Origin: Kosakonia oryziphila
GTDB taxonomy: Bacteria; Pseudomonadota; Gammaproteobacteria; Enterobacterales; Enterobacteriaceae
Assembly (NCBI RefSeq): GCF_900094795.1
Contig: NZ_FMBC01000006.1
Location: 62,001-126,000, forward strand
Length of the DNA stretch: 64,000 bases
Direction of reading: 5' to 3'
In this document: piece after piece, positions 1-11,629 of the stretch
Position numbering within the stretch: position 1 is the first letter of the stretch
Layout: each line of letters starts with the position of its first letter
Position numbers and translations under genes: made by a program
The notes under the pieces: generated by a model
What the model was told of the DNA's origin: nothing
Seen by the model: the letters and a program-made list of their open reading frames with translations, nothing else
The model's database searches: none

Positions 1-1
1 G

Positions 2-355
2 CTGAAGCTGGGCACCGAAGTGGTGGTCGATCAGCAAAAAACCATTTCTGCGCTACTGGGTGCGTCACCGGGCGCTTCTACCGCTGCGCCGATTACGCTG
101 AACGTTATCAAGAAAATGTTCCCGCAGCAGTTCAGCTCAGCGGAATGGCAGAGCAAAATCCGTGAAATCGTTCCGAGCTACGGCCAGCAGATGAATGGCA
201 ACGTGGCGCTGACACAGAAAGTATGGGATGACACCGCCGCAACGCTGCAACTGGCGAAACCTCCGGTGATTCAGATGCAAGAGAGTGCAACGCCGGAAGC
301 TAAACCGGTAGCGCCAAACATGGAAAATACGCCGCAACACGACATGGCGCTGTGA
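2..355 (+). CDS. mqo: Malate:quinone oxidoreductase, C-terminal part (5' truncated by window)
   Basis: The reading frame is open from the window edge and ends at TGA 353-355, so only the last ~117 residues are present. The segment GTEVVVDQ...SALLGASPGAS is the characteristic C-terminal region of the FAD-dependent membrane-associated Mqo, which oxidises malate to oxaloacetate and reduces quinone in the TCA cycle. The C-terminal tail after about residue 85 (QMQESATPEAKPVAP) is a low-complexity extension like that of the E. coli enzyme. A strong terminator follows 37 bases downstream. The identity is secure although the FAD-binding N-terminus lies outside the window. Confidence 0.9.
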   Translation: MKLGTEVVVDQQKTISALLGASPGASTAAPITLNVIKKMFPQQFSSAEWQSKIREIVPSYGQQMNGNVALTQKVWDDTAATLQLAKPPVIQMQESATPEAKPVAPNMENTPQHDMAL

Positions 356-391
356 TTAATCTTTATATAGATTGACATTTTTCTGCCGGTC

Positions 392-425
392 AAACGCCTG
401 ATGTATATCATCAGGCGTTTTGTAT
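392..425 (+). terminator. Rho-independent terminator after mqo
   Basis: A perfect 12-bp stem (392-403 with 409-420) closes a 5-nt TATAT loop and ends in a short U-rich tail. It ends the mqo transcript. The next gene is convergent and ends at 541. Confidence 0.85.
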
Positions 426-540
426 TTCAGGGGCTAATGGGGCCGCACGTGGTGATCAATTGCATGGGGCCTTTTACCATTTTCCGGGCTTGTGCCAGAT
501 CGGCCGGGCGTGACAGTGAAAACGCATTCGGCCGGTCATT

Positions 541-2277
541 CTATTTTGCCAGCCGTCGATACAACGTGCTGCGCGCAATGCCGAGTTTTTTCGCCGCAAG
601 ACTCATATTCCCTTGTGCTTGTGCAATGGCGCTCTGTTCGTCGCTGGACCCTTGCGGCGCTGGCGCAACGCGGATTTCGCCGGGCAGGTCGGCGAGCTTG
701 ATCTGATCGCCATCTTCTGCCAGCGCCATTAATACCCGTAGCTGGCTTAACAACTGACGCACATTGCCTGGCCATGGCCGATGCGCTAGCGTGCTCACTA
801 CCTCATTGCTTAACGTTAAACCACGGCTGGCAGCGCCCAGTTCGTGCCATAATTTCTGGATAAACCCCTCTTTATGCTGCCATTCACGCAGGGGCGGAAT
901 GCGCAGGTGAAACTCCTGAATGCGGTACAGCAGATCCTCGCGGAACGTGCCAGCCTGCACCCGTGCGGCCAGATCCTGATGCGTTGCACAGATCAAAGCA
1001 AAATGTACATCCCAACTGGTATTGGCACCCAGAGGCGTCACTTTTTTCTCCTGCAACACGCGCAACAGGCGGGTTTGCAGCGCCAGCGGCATATCACCGA
1101 TTTCATCAAGAAACAGCACACCGCCATCCGCTTCGCGGCATTTGCCGATATACCCTTTCGGGCTGGCGCCGGTAAAGGCGCCGGGAACATAGCCGAACAG
1201 CTCTGATTCAATCAGATGTTCGGGTAACGCGGCACAGTTGATGGCGACGAAATTTCCCGTATGCCACTGGCTGCGGCTGTACAGTTCGCGCGCCAGATAC
1301 TCTTTGCCACAGCCGGTTTCACCGGTAATACATAACGCAATCCCGGCATTCACAATGCGCAGCGCTTTCTCTTTTTCGATACCGTGATGATCTGTCTGCT
1401 GCACATTGGAGCGTCCGCTAAAACGGCGGGCTGGCAGCGTCTGGCGAGCATAGAAACGCTGATGATTACCGGTTTCCAGCACCGTTTCACCGGCGCGCAG
1501 CTCAAGGCCGGGAAACAACGCATCCAGCTCAAGTGCGCCAAAATGACCGCTGGTCAGAGCGAAAGCATCCATCGCCAGCTTATTGGCGCCGAGCAGTGTG
1601 CGATCGTCAAAAATCAGCAGCAATTCCTGCGCGGTGCCGAGGATTTTTTCATCATGGTGCAGGCTTAATAGCCAGCGATTAGCGCCCAGAGCGCTGGTGG
1701 CCCAGGCGTGCTCTATCTGGCATATCGTGCGGCGGATCAATGTGGCTGCATCGTGGCGCGGCGCCAGGGCCGGGGTGGAAAGATCAAGCACCCCGGCAAC
1801 CTGGCCGTCAGGACGAAATACCGGCGCGGCTGAGCAGAACAACCCGGCGTTACGGCTCAGATAGTGTTCGCCGCCTGCCACTTCACAATGCTGCTGGAGC
1901 GCCAGCGCGGTACCGATAGCATTAGTGCCGCGCGCATGTTCGCCCCACAGATTGCCGGGCGAAAGCGCATAACGCTGCGCTTTATGCAGAAAATCGCTGT
2001 TGCCATGCGTCTCCAGCACCAGGCCGCTCGCGTCTGACATCACCATAATCGACGGGTGTTTGTTCAGTTCAGGTCGCAGCCGCGTCAGCAGAGGTGCCAC
2101 CAGGTGTTTCACCCAGCCATTTTCCGCACGCGCATCTTTCAGCATCGCGTTAGCCACCCACGGCTGGGCGTCATCATCCCGTGTCAACCCATAGTTGAGG
2201 CTACGTTGCCACGAATCCTGCAACTGGCAAGGCAGACCGGAACGGGTTGTTGGCAAAGCGTCTACGCGCGTTGGCAT
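541..2277 (-). CDS. Sigma54-dependent activator, AcoR/GAF type
   Basis: Bacterial enhancer-binding protein of 578 residues. It has an N-terminal GAF-like sensor region, a central AAA+ domain with Walker A GETGCGKE, the sigma54-contact loop GAFTGA and Walker B FLDEIGD, and a C-terminal Fis-type helix-turn-helix ending in ARSTLYRRL. I start at ATG 2277 (MPTRVDAL) because GGAG lies just upstream; an in-frame start at 2349 lacks such support. Domain order matches AcoR-type activators of acetoin or alcohol catabolism. It is divergent from the aldehyde dehydrogenase gene, whose upstream region has a -24/-12 promoter, so it very likely activates that operon. The effector cannot be read from the sequence. 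Confidence 0.85.
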   Translation of the reverse strand: MPTRVDALPTTRSGLPCQLQDSWQRSLNYGLTRDDDAQPWVANAMLKDARAENGWVKHLVAPLLTRLRPELNKHPSIMVMSDASGLVLETHGNSDFLHKAQRYALSPGNLWGEHARGTNAIGTALALQQHCEVAGGEHYLSRNAGLFCSAAPVFRPDGQVAGVLDLSTPALAPRHDAATLIRRTICQIEHAWATSALGANRWLLSLHHDEKILGTAQELLLIFDDRTLLGANKLAMDAFALTSGHFGALELDALFPGLELRAGETVLETGNHQRFYARQTLPARRFSGRSNVQQTDHHGIEKEKALRIVNAGIALCITGETGCGKEYLARELYSRSQWHTGNFVAINCAALPEHLIESELFGYVPGAFTGASPKGYIGKCREADGGVLFLDEIGDMPLALQTRLLRVLQEKKVTPLGANTSWDVHFALICATHQDLAARVQAGTFREDLLYRIQEFHLRIPPLREWQHKEGFIQKLWHELGAASRGLTLSNEVVSTLAHRPWPGNVRQLLSQLRVLMALAEDGDQIKLADLPGEIRVAPAPQGSSDEQSAIAQAQGNMSLAAKKLGIARSTLYRRLAK

Positions 2278-2329
2278 GTTACTCTCCGGCAATTGCAATG
2301 TTACATTTATGTAGCATAAGAGTGTCTCG

Positions 2330-2350
2330 TGTGTAGCGATGTGCGACACA
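2330..2350. promoter_or_regulatory. Imperfect 21-bp dyad, candidate activator site (UAS)
   Basis: The arms read TGTGTaGC and GCgACACA about a central 5-bp spacer; 7 of 8 bases per arm are symmetric. The dyad lies about 118 bp upstream of the -24 element at 2468. That is a usual enhancer distance for a sigma54 activator, and the AcoR-type gene starts 53 bp away. The binding protein is inferred. Confidence 0.5.
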
Positions 2351-2467
2351 ATTCCTGCATTCGCTGCACCTCATTTTTTGCCGTTTTGTACGTCAGATCG
2401 TTAAACTTTCCTGTTACTCATTGTTTTTAAAAAATAAAACCTGTTTATCCTTATGATGCCAGCAATC

Positions 2468-2484
2468 TGGCATAAGAAGTGCTT
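2468..2484 (+). promoter_or_regulatory. Sigma54 -24/-12 promoter of the aldehyde/alcohol dehydrogenase operon
   Basis: TGGCATAAGAAGTGCTT keeps the invariant GG and GC separated by exactly 10 bases, as sigma54 promoters require. It sits 66 bp before the aldehyde dehydrogenase start and opposite a sigma54 activator gene. Confidence 0.65.
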
Positions 2485-2549
2485 ATGTTCCTCTGTCCGC
2501 TTTGGCGCGAGACGCCTCACCTGTACCGATAATAAAAGAGGAACATCTG

Positions 2550-4070
2550 ATGAAATATGCTCACCCTGGCCTTGATGGCGCAAAAGTCTCTTTTAAACAG
2601 CGTTATGGCAATTATATCGACGGAAAATTTGTAGACCCGGTAGAGGGCGGCTGGTTTACCAATACCTCGCCGGTAACCGGACAGGTGATTGCCGAATTCC
2701 CGCGTTCGGGCGCGGTGGATATAGAGAGGGCTCTGGATGCAGCGCATGCTGCTGCCGACGCCTGGGGAAAAACCAGCGCGCAGGAACGTTCGAATGTGCT
2801 GCTGGCGATTGCAGACTGCATTGAAGCCAATCTGGAAGTTCTGGCGTTAACAGAAACATGGGATAACGGGAAACCCATTCGCGAAACGATGGGGGCGGAT
2901 ATTCCGCTGGCGGTCGATCATTTTCGTTACTTTGCCGGTTGCATTCGGGCGCAGGAGGGGACAGCCGCTGAAATCGACAGTAATACGGTGGCTTATCATA
3001 TCTATGAACCGCTCGGCGTGGTCGGGCAGATCATTCCGTGGAACTTCCCGTTGTTGATGGCGGCCTGGAAACTGGCACCTGCGCTGGCTGCGGGTAACTG
3101 CGTGGTGCTGAAACCTGCGGAGCAAACGCCGCTTGGCATTTGCGTGCTGATGGAGTTGATTGGCGATCTGCTGCCAAAAGGCGTGCTCAACGTGGTTCAT
3201 GGCTTTGGTTCGGAAGCGGGCGAACCGCTGGCTCGTAGCAAACGCATTGAGAAAATTGCGTTTACCGGCTCGACACCGATTGGCCGTCACATCCTCTCCT
3301 GCGCGGCGGAAAACATTATCCCCAGCACCGTCGAACTGGGCGGTAAATCACCCAATATTTACTTTGAAGATGTGCTCAATGGCGATGCTGAATTTATCGA
3401 TAAAGCCGTCGAAGGCGTCGTGCTTGGCTTCTTTAACCAGGGCGAAGTCTGTACCTGTCCGTCACGCGTGCTGGTGCAGGAGTCCATCTATCCGCAGTTC
3501 GTGGAAAAAGTGCTCGCGCGCATGGAAAACATCCGCAAAGGCGACCCCTTTGATACCGAGACGATGATTGGTGCTCAGGCTTCGCAGGAGCAGTACGACA
3601 AAATCCTTTCCTATATCAACATTGCCCGCGAAGAGGGGGGCGAAATCATCACCGGCGGCGAGCTTATCAGGCACGGTGATGCGCTGCAAAACGGCTTCTA
3701 TATTCAGCCGACATTGATTAAAGGCCACAACGGCATGCGCTGTTTCCAGGAGGAAATTTTTGGGCCGGTGCTCGGGATCACCACTTTCAAAGATGAGGCT
3801 GAAGCGCTGCGTATTGCTAACGATACCGAATTCGGCCTTGGCGCCGGGCTGTGGACGCTGGATATCAACCGCGCATGGCGCATGGGGCGCGGCATCAAAG
3901 CCGGGCGCGTGTGGACCAACTGCTACCACCTCTATCCGGCACATGCTGCTTTCGGTGGCTACAAAAATTCGGGCGTTGGGCGAGAAACGCACAAGCTGGC
4001 GCTGAGTCATTATCAGCAGATTAAAAACCTGCTGGTCAGCTACAGCGGAACGCCGCTGGGTCTGTATTAA
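2550..4070 (+). CDS. aldB: Aldehyde dehydrogenase (AldB/ExaC/AcoD family)
   Basis: A 506-residue NAD(P)-dependent aldehyde dehydrogenase, the usual family length. Visible motifs are FTGSTPIG (cofactor fold), ELGGKSPN with the general base Glu262, and [10 protein letters not shown] with catalytic Cys301. The start is ATG 2550, preceded by AAGAGGAA; an upstream in-frame start at 2502 has no ribosome site. The family oxidises acetaldehyde and related short aldehydes in the cytoplasm. It is followed 27 bp later by an alcohol dehydrogenase, so the pair probably converts an alcohol through the aldehyde to the acid. Control by the divergent sigma54 activator is inferred from promoter architecture. 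aldB, exaC and acoD are hard to separate by eye. Confidence 0.88.
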   Translation: MKYAHPGLDGAKVSFKQRYGNYIDGKFVDPVEGGWFTNTSPVTGQVIAEFPRSGAVDIERALDAAHAAADAWGKTSAQERSNVLLAIADCIEANLEVLALTETWDNGKPIRETMGADIPLAVDHFRYFAGCIRAQEGTAAEIDSNTVAYHIYEPLGVVGQIIPWNFPLLMAAWKLAPALAAGNCVVLKPAEQTPLGICVLMELIGDLLPKGVLNVVHGFGSEAGEPLARSKRIEKIAFTGSTPIGRHILSCAAENIIPSTVELGGKSPNIYFEDVLNGDAEFIDKAVEGVVLGFFNQGEVCTCPSRVLVQESIYPQFVEKVLARMENIRKGDPFDTETMIGAQASQEQYDKILSYINIAREEGGEIITGGELIRHGDALQNGFYIQPTLIKGHNGMRCFQEEIFGPVLGITTFKDEAEALRIANDTEFGLGAGLWTLDINRAWRMGRGIKAGRVWTNCYHLYPAHAAFGGYKNSGVGRETHKLALSHYQQIKNLLVSYSGTPLGLY

Positions 4071-4097
4071 TCAATCTCATCAGGATGAGGCAATGCT

Positions 4098-5129
4098 ATG
4101 CAACTGAAAACGATGAAAGCGGCAGTGGTTAAAGCATTCGGGCAACCGCTGGTGATTGAAGAAGTCATGGTACCTGCGGTGGCAGCGGGCAAAATTCTGG
4201 TTAAGATCGCGGCGACCGGCATTTGCCATACCGATTTGCATGCCGCAGAAGGCGACTGGCCGGTGAAACCGAATCCACCGTTCATTCCCGGTCACGAAGG
4301 TGTTGGTCATGTGGTCGCGGTGGGGCCGGGCGTGACACATGTAAAAGAGGGCGATCGGGTTGGCGTGCCGTGGCTTTATTCTGCCTGCGGGCACTGCGAA
4401 CACTGCCTGAGCGGTTGGGAGACATTGTGCCATGGGCAACAGAATTCCGGTTATTCGGTAAACGGTACTTTTGCTGAGTATTGTCTGGCGGACGCTAACT
4501 ATGTCGGTCTTCTGCCGGATAACGTCGATTTCCATGCGATTGCGCCAATCCTCTGCGCCGGGGTAACGGTTTACAAAGGGCTGAAGATGACGGAAGCCCG
4601 CGCCGGTGAATGGGTGGTGATCTCCGGTATCGGCGGTCTTGGTCATCTGGCGATCCAGTATGCCGTAGCGATGGGGATGAATGTGGCGGCGGTAGACATT
4701 GACGATGACAAGCTCGAATTTGCCCGTCGGCTTGGCGCATCGGTGGTGGTCAATGGGCGGGAAGAGGATCCCGGCAAGCGCTTCCACGCTGAGTTTGGCG
4801 GCGCGCACGGCGTGCTGGTCACGGCGGTGTCACCAAAAGCGTTTGAGCAGGCAACCACTATGATGCGCCGTGGCGGAACGATGGTGCTGAACGGGCTGCC
4901 GCCGGGCAAATTCGACCTCTCGATCTTTGATATGGTGCTGGATGGCATCACCGTGCGCGGCTCAATTGTTGGGACGCGCAAAGATCTGCAAGAGGCGCTG
5001 GATTTTGCCGGTCGCAATAAAGTGCATGCGGAAATTGCCGTTGAACCGCTGGAGAATATCAACGGCATCTTTGATCGGATGCGCGCCGGGAAAATAACCG
5101 GCCGTATTGTGGTGGATATGTCGTTGTGA
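4098..5129 (+). CDS. adhP: Zinc-dependent alcohol dehydrogenase, AdhP-like
   Basis: A 343-residue medium-chain dehydrogenase. The catalytic zinc site shows as GICHTD (Cys43) and GHEGVG (His66-Glu67). The structural zinc cluster is [16 protein letters not shown]. The NAD fold follows as [14 protein letters not shown]. Of the nearby ATGs, 4098 is best placed behind AGGATGAGG. It interconverts primary alcohols and aldehydes. Together with the preceding aldehyde dehydrogenase it forms a two-gene operon closed by a terminator at 5165. It is clearly diverged from E. coli AdhP, so orthology is uncertain and the symbol is a family label. Confidence 0.82.
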   Translation: MQLKTMKAAVVKAFGQPLVIEEVMVPAVAAGKILVKIAATGICHTDLHAAEGDWPVKPNPPFIPGHEGVGHVVAVGPGVTHVKEGDRVGVPWLYSACGHCEHCLSGWETLCHGQQNSGYSVNGTFAEYCLADANYVGLLPDNVDFHAIAPILCAGVTVYKGLKMTEARAGEWVVISGIGGLGHLAIQYAVAMGMNVAAVDIDDDKLEFARRLGASVVVNGREEDPGKRFHAEFGGAHGVLVTAVSPKAFEQATTMMRRGGTMVLNGLPPGKFDLSIFDMVLDGITVRGSIVGTRKDLQEALDFAGRNKVHAEIAVEPLENINGIFDRMRAGKITGRIVVDMSL

Positions 5130-5164
5130 TTGCGTGGTGATAAAAAACGGGGCTCCGGGCTAAT

Positions 5165-5196
5165 GCTGGTCACTTAAGGTGACCAGCAACCTTTTT
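5165..5196 (+). terminator. Terminator after the adh operon
   Basis: A 9-bp perfect stem (GCTGGTCAC, 5165-5173, with 5179-5187) with a 5-nt loop is followed within 5 nt by TTTTT. It closes the sigma54-type operon. Confidence 0.85.
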
Positions 5197-5365
5197 ATCC
5201 GGATACTTTTTGCATTTTGCTCTCACCTCTCGCGGGTAACTTCGCTCCCGTCTCATGGGCAACAATTGCAGCGTAGACGCCTCGGTCGCATTGAAGCGCA
5301 AATCGCCACTCTTGAGCAGCGCCGCGCACAGTTGCTCGCCGCCTTGAGTCACAGCGACGAGCAAT

Positions 5366-5393
5366 AACAAACCACGCCGTAACGTGGTTTGTT
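5366..5393. terminator. Symmetric hairpin next to the GAPDH stop
   Basis: An 11-bp perfect inverted repeat (5366-5376 with 5383-5393) lies 13 bases beyond the GAPDH stop codon. It could end the minus-strand transcript, but the U-tract on that strand is weak. Confidence 0.5.
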
Positions 5394-5405
5394 GGGGGCG
5401 ATGTA

Positions 5406-6416
5406 TTATAAACCGCGCTGCGCCATCAGTTTCGTGAGATCCACCAGCCGGTTGGAGAAGCCCCACTCGTTATCGTACCAGGCGAGGATTTTCACCAGGT
5501 TGCCGCCAATCACCAGCGTCGACAGGCCGTCGATGATGGAAGATCGCGGATCGCCCTGATAATCACTGGAAACCAGCGGCTCATCGCTATAGCCAAGAAT
5601 GCCTTTTAACGGCCCGTTTGCGGCGGCTTTGCGGAAAGCGTCATTCACTTCTTCTACAGTCACATCGCGTTTCAGCGTTACCGTCAAGTCGACGATCGAC
5701 ACCACCGGTACCGGTACGCGTAGTGAATAACCGGTCAGTCGGCCGTCCAGTTCCGGGATCACTTTGCCGAGCGCTTTCGCCGCGCCGCTGGAGTAAGGCA
5801 CGATGGAAAGCGCTGCGGCACGCGCGCCGCGTAGATCTTTTTCCGGCTGGTCGTGCAGCGCCTGGCTGTTGGTGTAAGCGTGGGTGGTGTTCATCAACCC
5901 GTGTTCAATACCAAAGTTCTGGTGCAGTACCTGTGCGGCAGGCGCAAGACCGTTGGTGGTACAACTGCCGTTGCTGACCACGAAGTGACGTGTCGGATCG
6001 TACTGCGTATCGTTAACGCCGAGCACGATAGTCAGGTCATCATTTTTCCCCGGCGCGGAGATAATCACCCGTTTTGCGCCGCCGTGGCTAATATGCACCG
6101 CCGCTTTTTCGCGATCGGTAAAGAATCCGGTGGCTTCAATCACAATTTCCACACCGACATCGCGCCACGGAATGTTCGCCGGATCGCGTTCACTGAAGAC
6201 GCGTACCGCGTTGCCATCGACAAACAACTGGCCTTCACCTGCTTCAACCGGAACCGGCAATGTGCCGAGCAGCGAATCGTGTTTCAGCAGATGGGCGAGG
6301 GTTTTGCTGTCCGTTAGATCATTGATGGCGACGATTTGAACCTCTGTGTTACCGAGCGCGGCGCGCAGTACGTTGCGCCCGATCCTGCCAAAACCGTTAA
6401 TGCCGACCTTAACCAT
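5406..6416 (-). CDS. gap: Type I glyceraldehyde-3-phosphate dehydrogenase, paralogue
   Basis: A 336-residue GAPDH. GINGFGRIGRN binds the nucleotide, catalytic Cys152 lies in GSCTTN, the paired His is in NTTHAYTN, and WYDNEWG is near the C-terminus. The start is ATG 6416 behind AAGGAG, not the upstream in-frame start at 6449. Most GAPDHs, including E. coli GapA, read SCTTNC; here the second Cys is Gly (SCTTNG). The INDLTD segment resembles Bacillus GapA-type enzymes more than E. coli GapA, so this is probably a second, specialised copy and not the housekeeping gene. It converts glyceraldehyde-3-phosphate to 1,3-bisphosphoglycerate. A GlxA-type regulator lies 78 bp upstream on the same strand. 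Confidence 0.88.
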   Translation of the reverse strand: MVKVGINGFGRIGRNVLRAALGNTEVQIVAINDLTDSKTLAHLLKHDSLLGTLPVPVEAGEGQLFVDGNAVRVFSERDPANIPWRDVGVEIVIEATGFFTDREKAAVHISHGGAKRVIISAPGKNDDLTIVLGVNDTQYDPTRHFVVSNGSCTTNGLAPAAQVLHQNFGIEHGLMNTTHAYTNSQALHDQPEKDLRGARAAALSIVPYSSGAAKALGKVIPELDGRLTGYSLRVPVPVVSIVDLTVTLKRDVTVEEVNDAFRKAAANGPLKGILGYSDEPLVSSDYQGDPRSSIIDGLSTLVIGGNLVKILAWYDNEWGFSNRLVDLTKLMAQRGL

Positions 6417-6494
6417 GATTGACTCCTTCTTTTTCGTGTCTGAAGTCACTTTAGGTCGGCAGCGTTTTGGCGTAAAGGACGAATAAGGATCACT

Positions 6495-7475
6495 TTACGC
6501 CATTTTGCGGCAATGGAAACGCTGGCGATACTCTCCGGGGGTAAGGTGCAACTGACGCTCAAAGATGCGGCGTAAGTTGATGCTGTTGCCGAAACCCGTA
6601 GCGGCTGCCACACTCTCCAGTGTTTCGCGGGTTTGTTCCAGGCGATGTCGTGCAGCGGCAAGCCGCGCTTCGGCAACATAACGCGCCGGAGGAACGCCGG
6701 TTTCTCGGGTAAAGACGCGGGTGAAATTGCGCGGGCTCATCGCCACACGTTCGGCAAGTTTTTCGACTGAGAGATCGGCAGTCAGGTTTTTCAGGATCCA
6801 GCTTTGTAACTCACTGACAGGCCCGATACTCTCCGCCTGTTGCAGATGATAGCGGCTAAACTGCAACTGGCCGCCGGGACGACGCAAGTACATCACCAGA
6901 TCCTGCGCGACGTCGCGGGCGAGGGTGAAACCATAATCCTCTTCGACCAGCGCCAGCGTCAGATCAAACCCGGAACTGACGCCGCCGGAAGTCCATATCG
7001 GCCCATCCTGAATATAGAGAGGGCCACTTTCTACCTGGACCATGGGGAAGCGTGACTGCATGATCTCGAGCAGCCGCCAGTGGGTAGTGGCACGCCGACC
7101 GTCAAGCAACCCGGTTTCCGCCAGCAGCATCGCGCCGCCGCAGATAGAAGCCACTCTGTCGGCATGGGGAGCGGCGAGACGCAGCCAGTCAACGACAGCG
7201 GTGCCTTCCTCTTCATTAGTTCCGCGCCCGGTGATCATAATGGTATCCCACGGCTCACGCGGGTCCAGTTCCGGTAGACGGAAATCGGCCAGCAGATTCA
7301 GGCCAGACTGGCCGTGGATCACCTGGTGTGGCTGCGTGGTAGCAATGCTCACCCGGTAACGCGGCTGTTGGGTTTCATCCACATGCAGGCGATTGGCCTG
7401 CATCAGAATGTCGGCAATACCGGCAGCTTCGAACAACATGCTGCCATCGGGAACGATAATCAGGAATCTCTTCAT
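6495..7475 (-). CDS. GlxA-family transcriptional regulator (DJ-1/PfpI + AraC HTH)
   Basis: A 326-residue protein. Residues ~1-190 form a class I amidotransferase-like (DJ-1/PfpI) domain with the nucleophile-elbow sequence ICGGAMLLAE. The C-terminal ~100 residues form an AraC-type double HTH containing MSPRNFTRVF and GFGNSINLRRIF. In this family the N-terminal domain senses a ligand. The start codon ATG 7473-7475 follows the family alignment (MKRFLIIVPDG). It lies directly upstream of the GAPDH paralogue on the same strand, so the two may be cotranscribed or the regulator may act on it; neither is shown. Confidence 0.85.
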   Translation of the reverse strand: MKRFLIIVPDGSMLFEAAGIADILMQANRLHVDETQQPRYRVSIATTQPHQVIHGQSGLNLLADFRLPELDPREPWDTIMITGRGTNEEEGTAVVDWLRLAAPHADRVASICGGAMLLAETGLLDGRRATTHWRLLEIMQSRFPMVQVESGPLYIQDGPIWTSGGVSSGFDLTLALVEEDYGFTLARDVAQDLVMYLRRPGGQLQFSRYHLQQAESIGPVSELQSWILKNLTADLSVEKLAERVAMSPRNFTRVFTRETGVPPARYVAEARLAAARHRLEQTRETLESVAAATGFGNSINLRRIFERQLHLTPGEYRQRFHCRKMA

Positions 7476-7653
7476 GTCCTGAAAAGTACGCTTGCCACAT
7501 TATATGTCAAGATGCGGATAGGATTTTAAGCGTAAGAGCTGGCTTTGATCCAAATCTGAAAGACTGTAAATGAGAAGCAAACGAATTTCCAAATCGCTAC
7601 TATAACTACAGTACAGGATTTTTATCGGTCGCATATCACGCGAGGATTCATCC

Positions 7654-7863
7654 ATGACAATAGCAAAGGCGTATAACTTAAAGCAGGCTTATCAAATGAT
7701 TACCTCTGGCAAGCAGACGGAGGTGGAGTTGGCATTTGATGTCGATGCCGATGACTTTTTCATGCTTTCTGCGAATTATGGCGACAGCGGTGCAAAAATA
7801 ACCCGCCATAATAATCATTTTGTGCTCACGATCGATCAAGAAGAAACGTCAGCATCTGACTGA
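7654..7863 (+). CDS. Small uncharacterised acidic protein
   Basis: A 69-residue cytoplasmic protein with no signal peptide or membrane segment. Its centre is acidic (FDVDADDFFML) and it ends in ETSASD. AGGA lies 8 bases before the ATG, and CTATAAC near 7602 is a plausible -10 element. I recall a similar enterobacterial small-protein family (possibly DUF1869) but cannot verify it. It stands alone; the next hairpin terminator on this strand is at 8087. Function is unknown. Confidence 0.65.
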   Translation: MTIAKAYNLKQAYQMITSGKQTEVELAFDVDADDFFMLSANYGDSGAKITRHNNHFVLTIDQEETSASD

Positions 7864-8155
7864 CTTTTAATCATATTTTTTTTGGTGGCTATTTTGGGCG
7901 ACGGGCATAACGGTGCCGCCCTGGTACTTATTTTTCCTGAAATCCTGCCGTCATCTCTGCGTTATATTCCTGCCGTTTAATGGCGTAAGCGTGCCCCGAA
8001 GCGTACTTCTCGCAGTGTCTGGCATCATCGGTTGTTACTCTTTGATCGTGGAGCGCGGTCAGCAAAACTCGTTATCAACTGTTTCCCCCGGTATTTCCGC
8101 CGGGATTTTTTTACTCCAGGATGAAAGTGACGCTGTCACAAAATAAAGCGGCAGG
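7864..8155. other. Gene-free stretch ending in a plus-strand terminator
   Basis: There is no convincing coding frame. A CCCGG/CCGGG stem (8087-8091 with 8100-8104) is followed by seven Ts (8106-8112), a good rho-independent terminator on the plus strand. It is over 220 bases beyond the small gene's stop, so it either ends a long 3' UTR or marks the 3' end of an unannotated small RNA. Confidence 0.5.
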
Positions 8156-8187
8156 CATAAAAAACCTGCGGGTTTGATCCCGCAGGT
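8156..8187 (-). terminator. Terminator after katG
   Basis: On the minus strand the stem ACCTGCGGG (8187-8179) pairs with 8172-8164 around a 6-nt loop and runs into TTTTTT. It begins 22 bases after the katG stop. Confidence 0.85.
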
Positions 8188-8209
8188 GTGTTATTTGCCG
8201 CAGCACGGT

Positions 8210-11093
<2,884 letters not shown>

Positions 11094-11122
11094 TTGACAG
11101 ATAATTGCCTGGTCAGTAGTTT
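11094..11122 (+). promoter_or_regulatory. Candidate sigma70 promoter of marR-emrAB
   Basis: TTGACA (11094-11099), a 17-bp spacer, then TAGTTT (11117-11122). The -10 element overlaps the inner edge of the left arm of the palindrome, so binding there would block RNA polymerase. Confidence 0.45.
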
Positions 11123-11146
11123 CATTTGCAATTACTGACCAGGCAA
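11105..11146. promoter_or_regulatory. Perfect 14-bp palindromic operator upstream of marR
   Basis: TTGCCTGGTCAGTA (11105-11118) and its exact reverse complement (11133-11146) flank a 14-bp spacer, ending 5 bases before the marR start. Position and symmetry fit autorepression by the MarR protein encoded immediately downstream. The long spacer suggests two dimers or two half-turn contacts. Confidence 0.7.
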
Positions 11147-11151
11147 ACATC

Positions 11152-11607
11152 ATGACAGACACGACAGATACCCCCATTCCCAAACTGCATCTTGGTTTAC
11201 TGATTCATCTGGCGAACCAGTTTAAAGACCAGCTCATCAGCCAGTATTTTTCGTCGACGGACATCACTGCCGCCCAGTTCAAAGTGCTGATCAGTATCTA
11301 CAAAGGCTTTAACAGCCCGATAGAAGTGAGCAAAAACTTGCTGATGGATGCGGGGGCAATGAGCCGCATGCTGGAACGGATGGCGAAACGCGATCTGATC
11401 GTGCGCAACACCAATCCGCAGGATAAACGCCAGGTTATCCTGGCACTGACCGAAAAAGGGCAGCAGATTTGCGAACGTTTCCAGAATGAGGCGCTGGCCT
11501 CGATTCTCAGTTCGCTGACCTGCCGCCTGACACATGACGAGTCCCGATTGCTGGTCGATTTATTGATAAAAATGTTGCCGGAAGAGGCAACCCGCCCACA
11601 TCGCTAA
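11152..11607 (+). CDS. MarR-family transcriptional regulator
   Basis: A 151-residue winged-helix regulator. The DNA-binding part runs from about residue 50 (VSKNLLMDAGAMSRMLERM) to the wing (NPQDKRQVILALTEKG), which holds the conserved D-R pair of MarR proteins. It is the first gene of an operon with emrA- and emrB-like pump genes 22 bp and 10 bp downstream, the same order as mprA-emrAB. Its ribosome site is weak because the operator palindrome occupies the leader. It probably represses the operon until a toxic substrate binds it. It is a paralogue-type cassette, so I give no symbol. Confidence 0.85.
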   Translation: MTDTTDTPIPKLHLGLLIHLANQFKDQLISQYFSSTDITAAQFKVLISIYKGFNSPIEVSKNLLMDAGAMSRMLERMAKRDLIVRNTNPQDKRQVILALTEKGQQICERFQNEALASILSSLTCRLTHDESRLLVDLLIKMLPEEATRPHR

Positions 11608-11629
11608 GCTGTCCAATAAGGTATTCACG

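Noticed and set aside
5266-5367. TTG-started 33-codon frame with a coiled-coil-like end between adhP and gap
   Set aside because: It lies just after a terminator, has no ribosome site or promoter, and no family is recognised; it may be a gene remnant.
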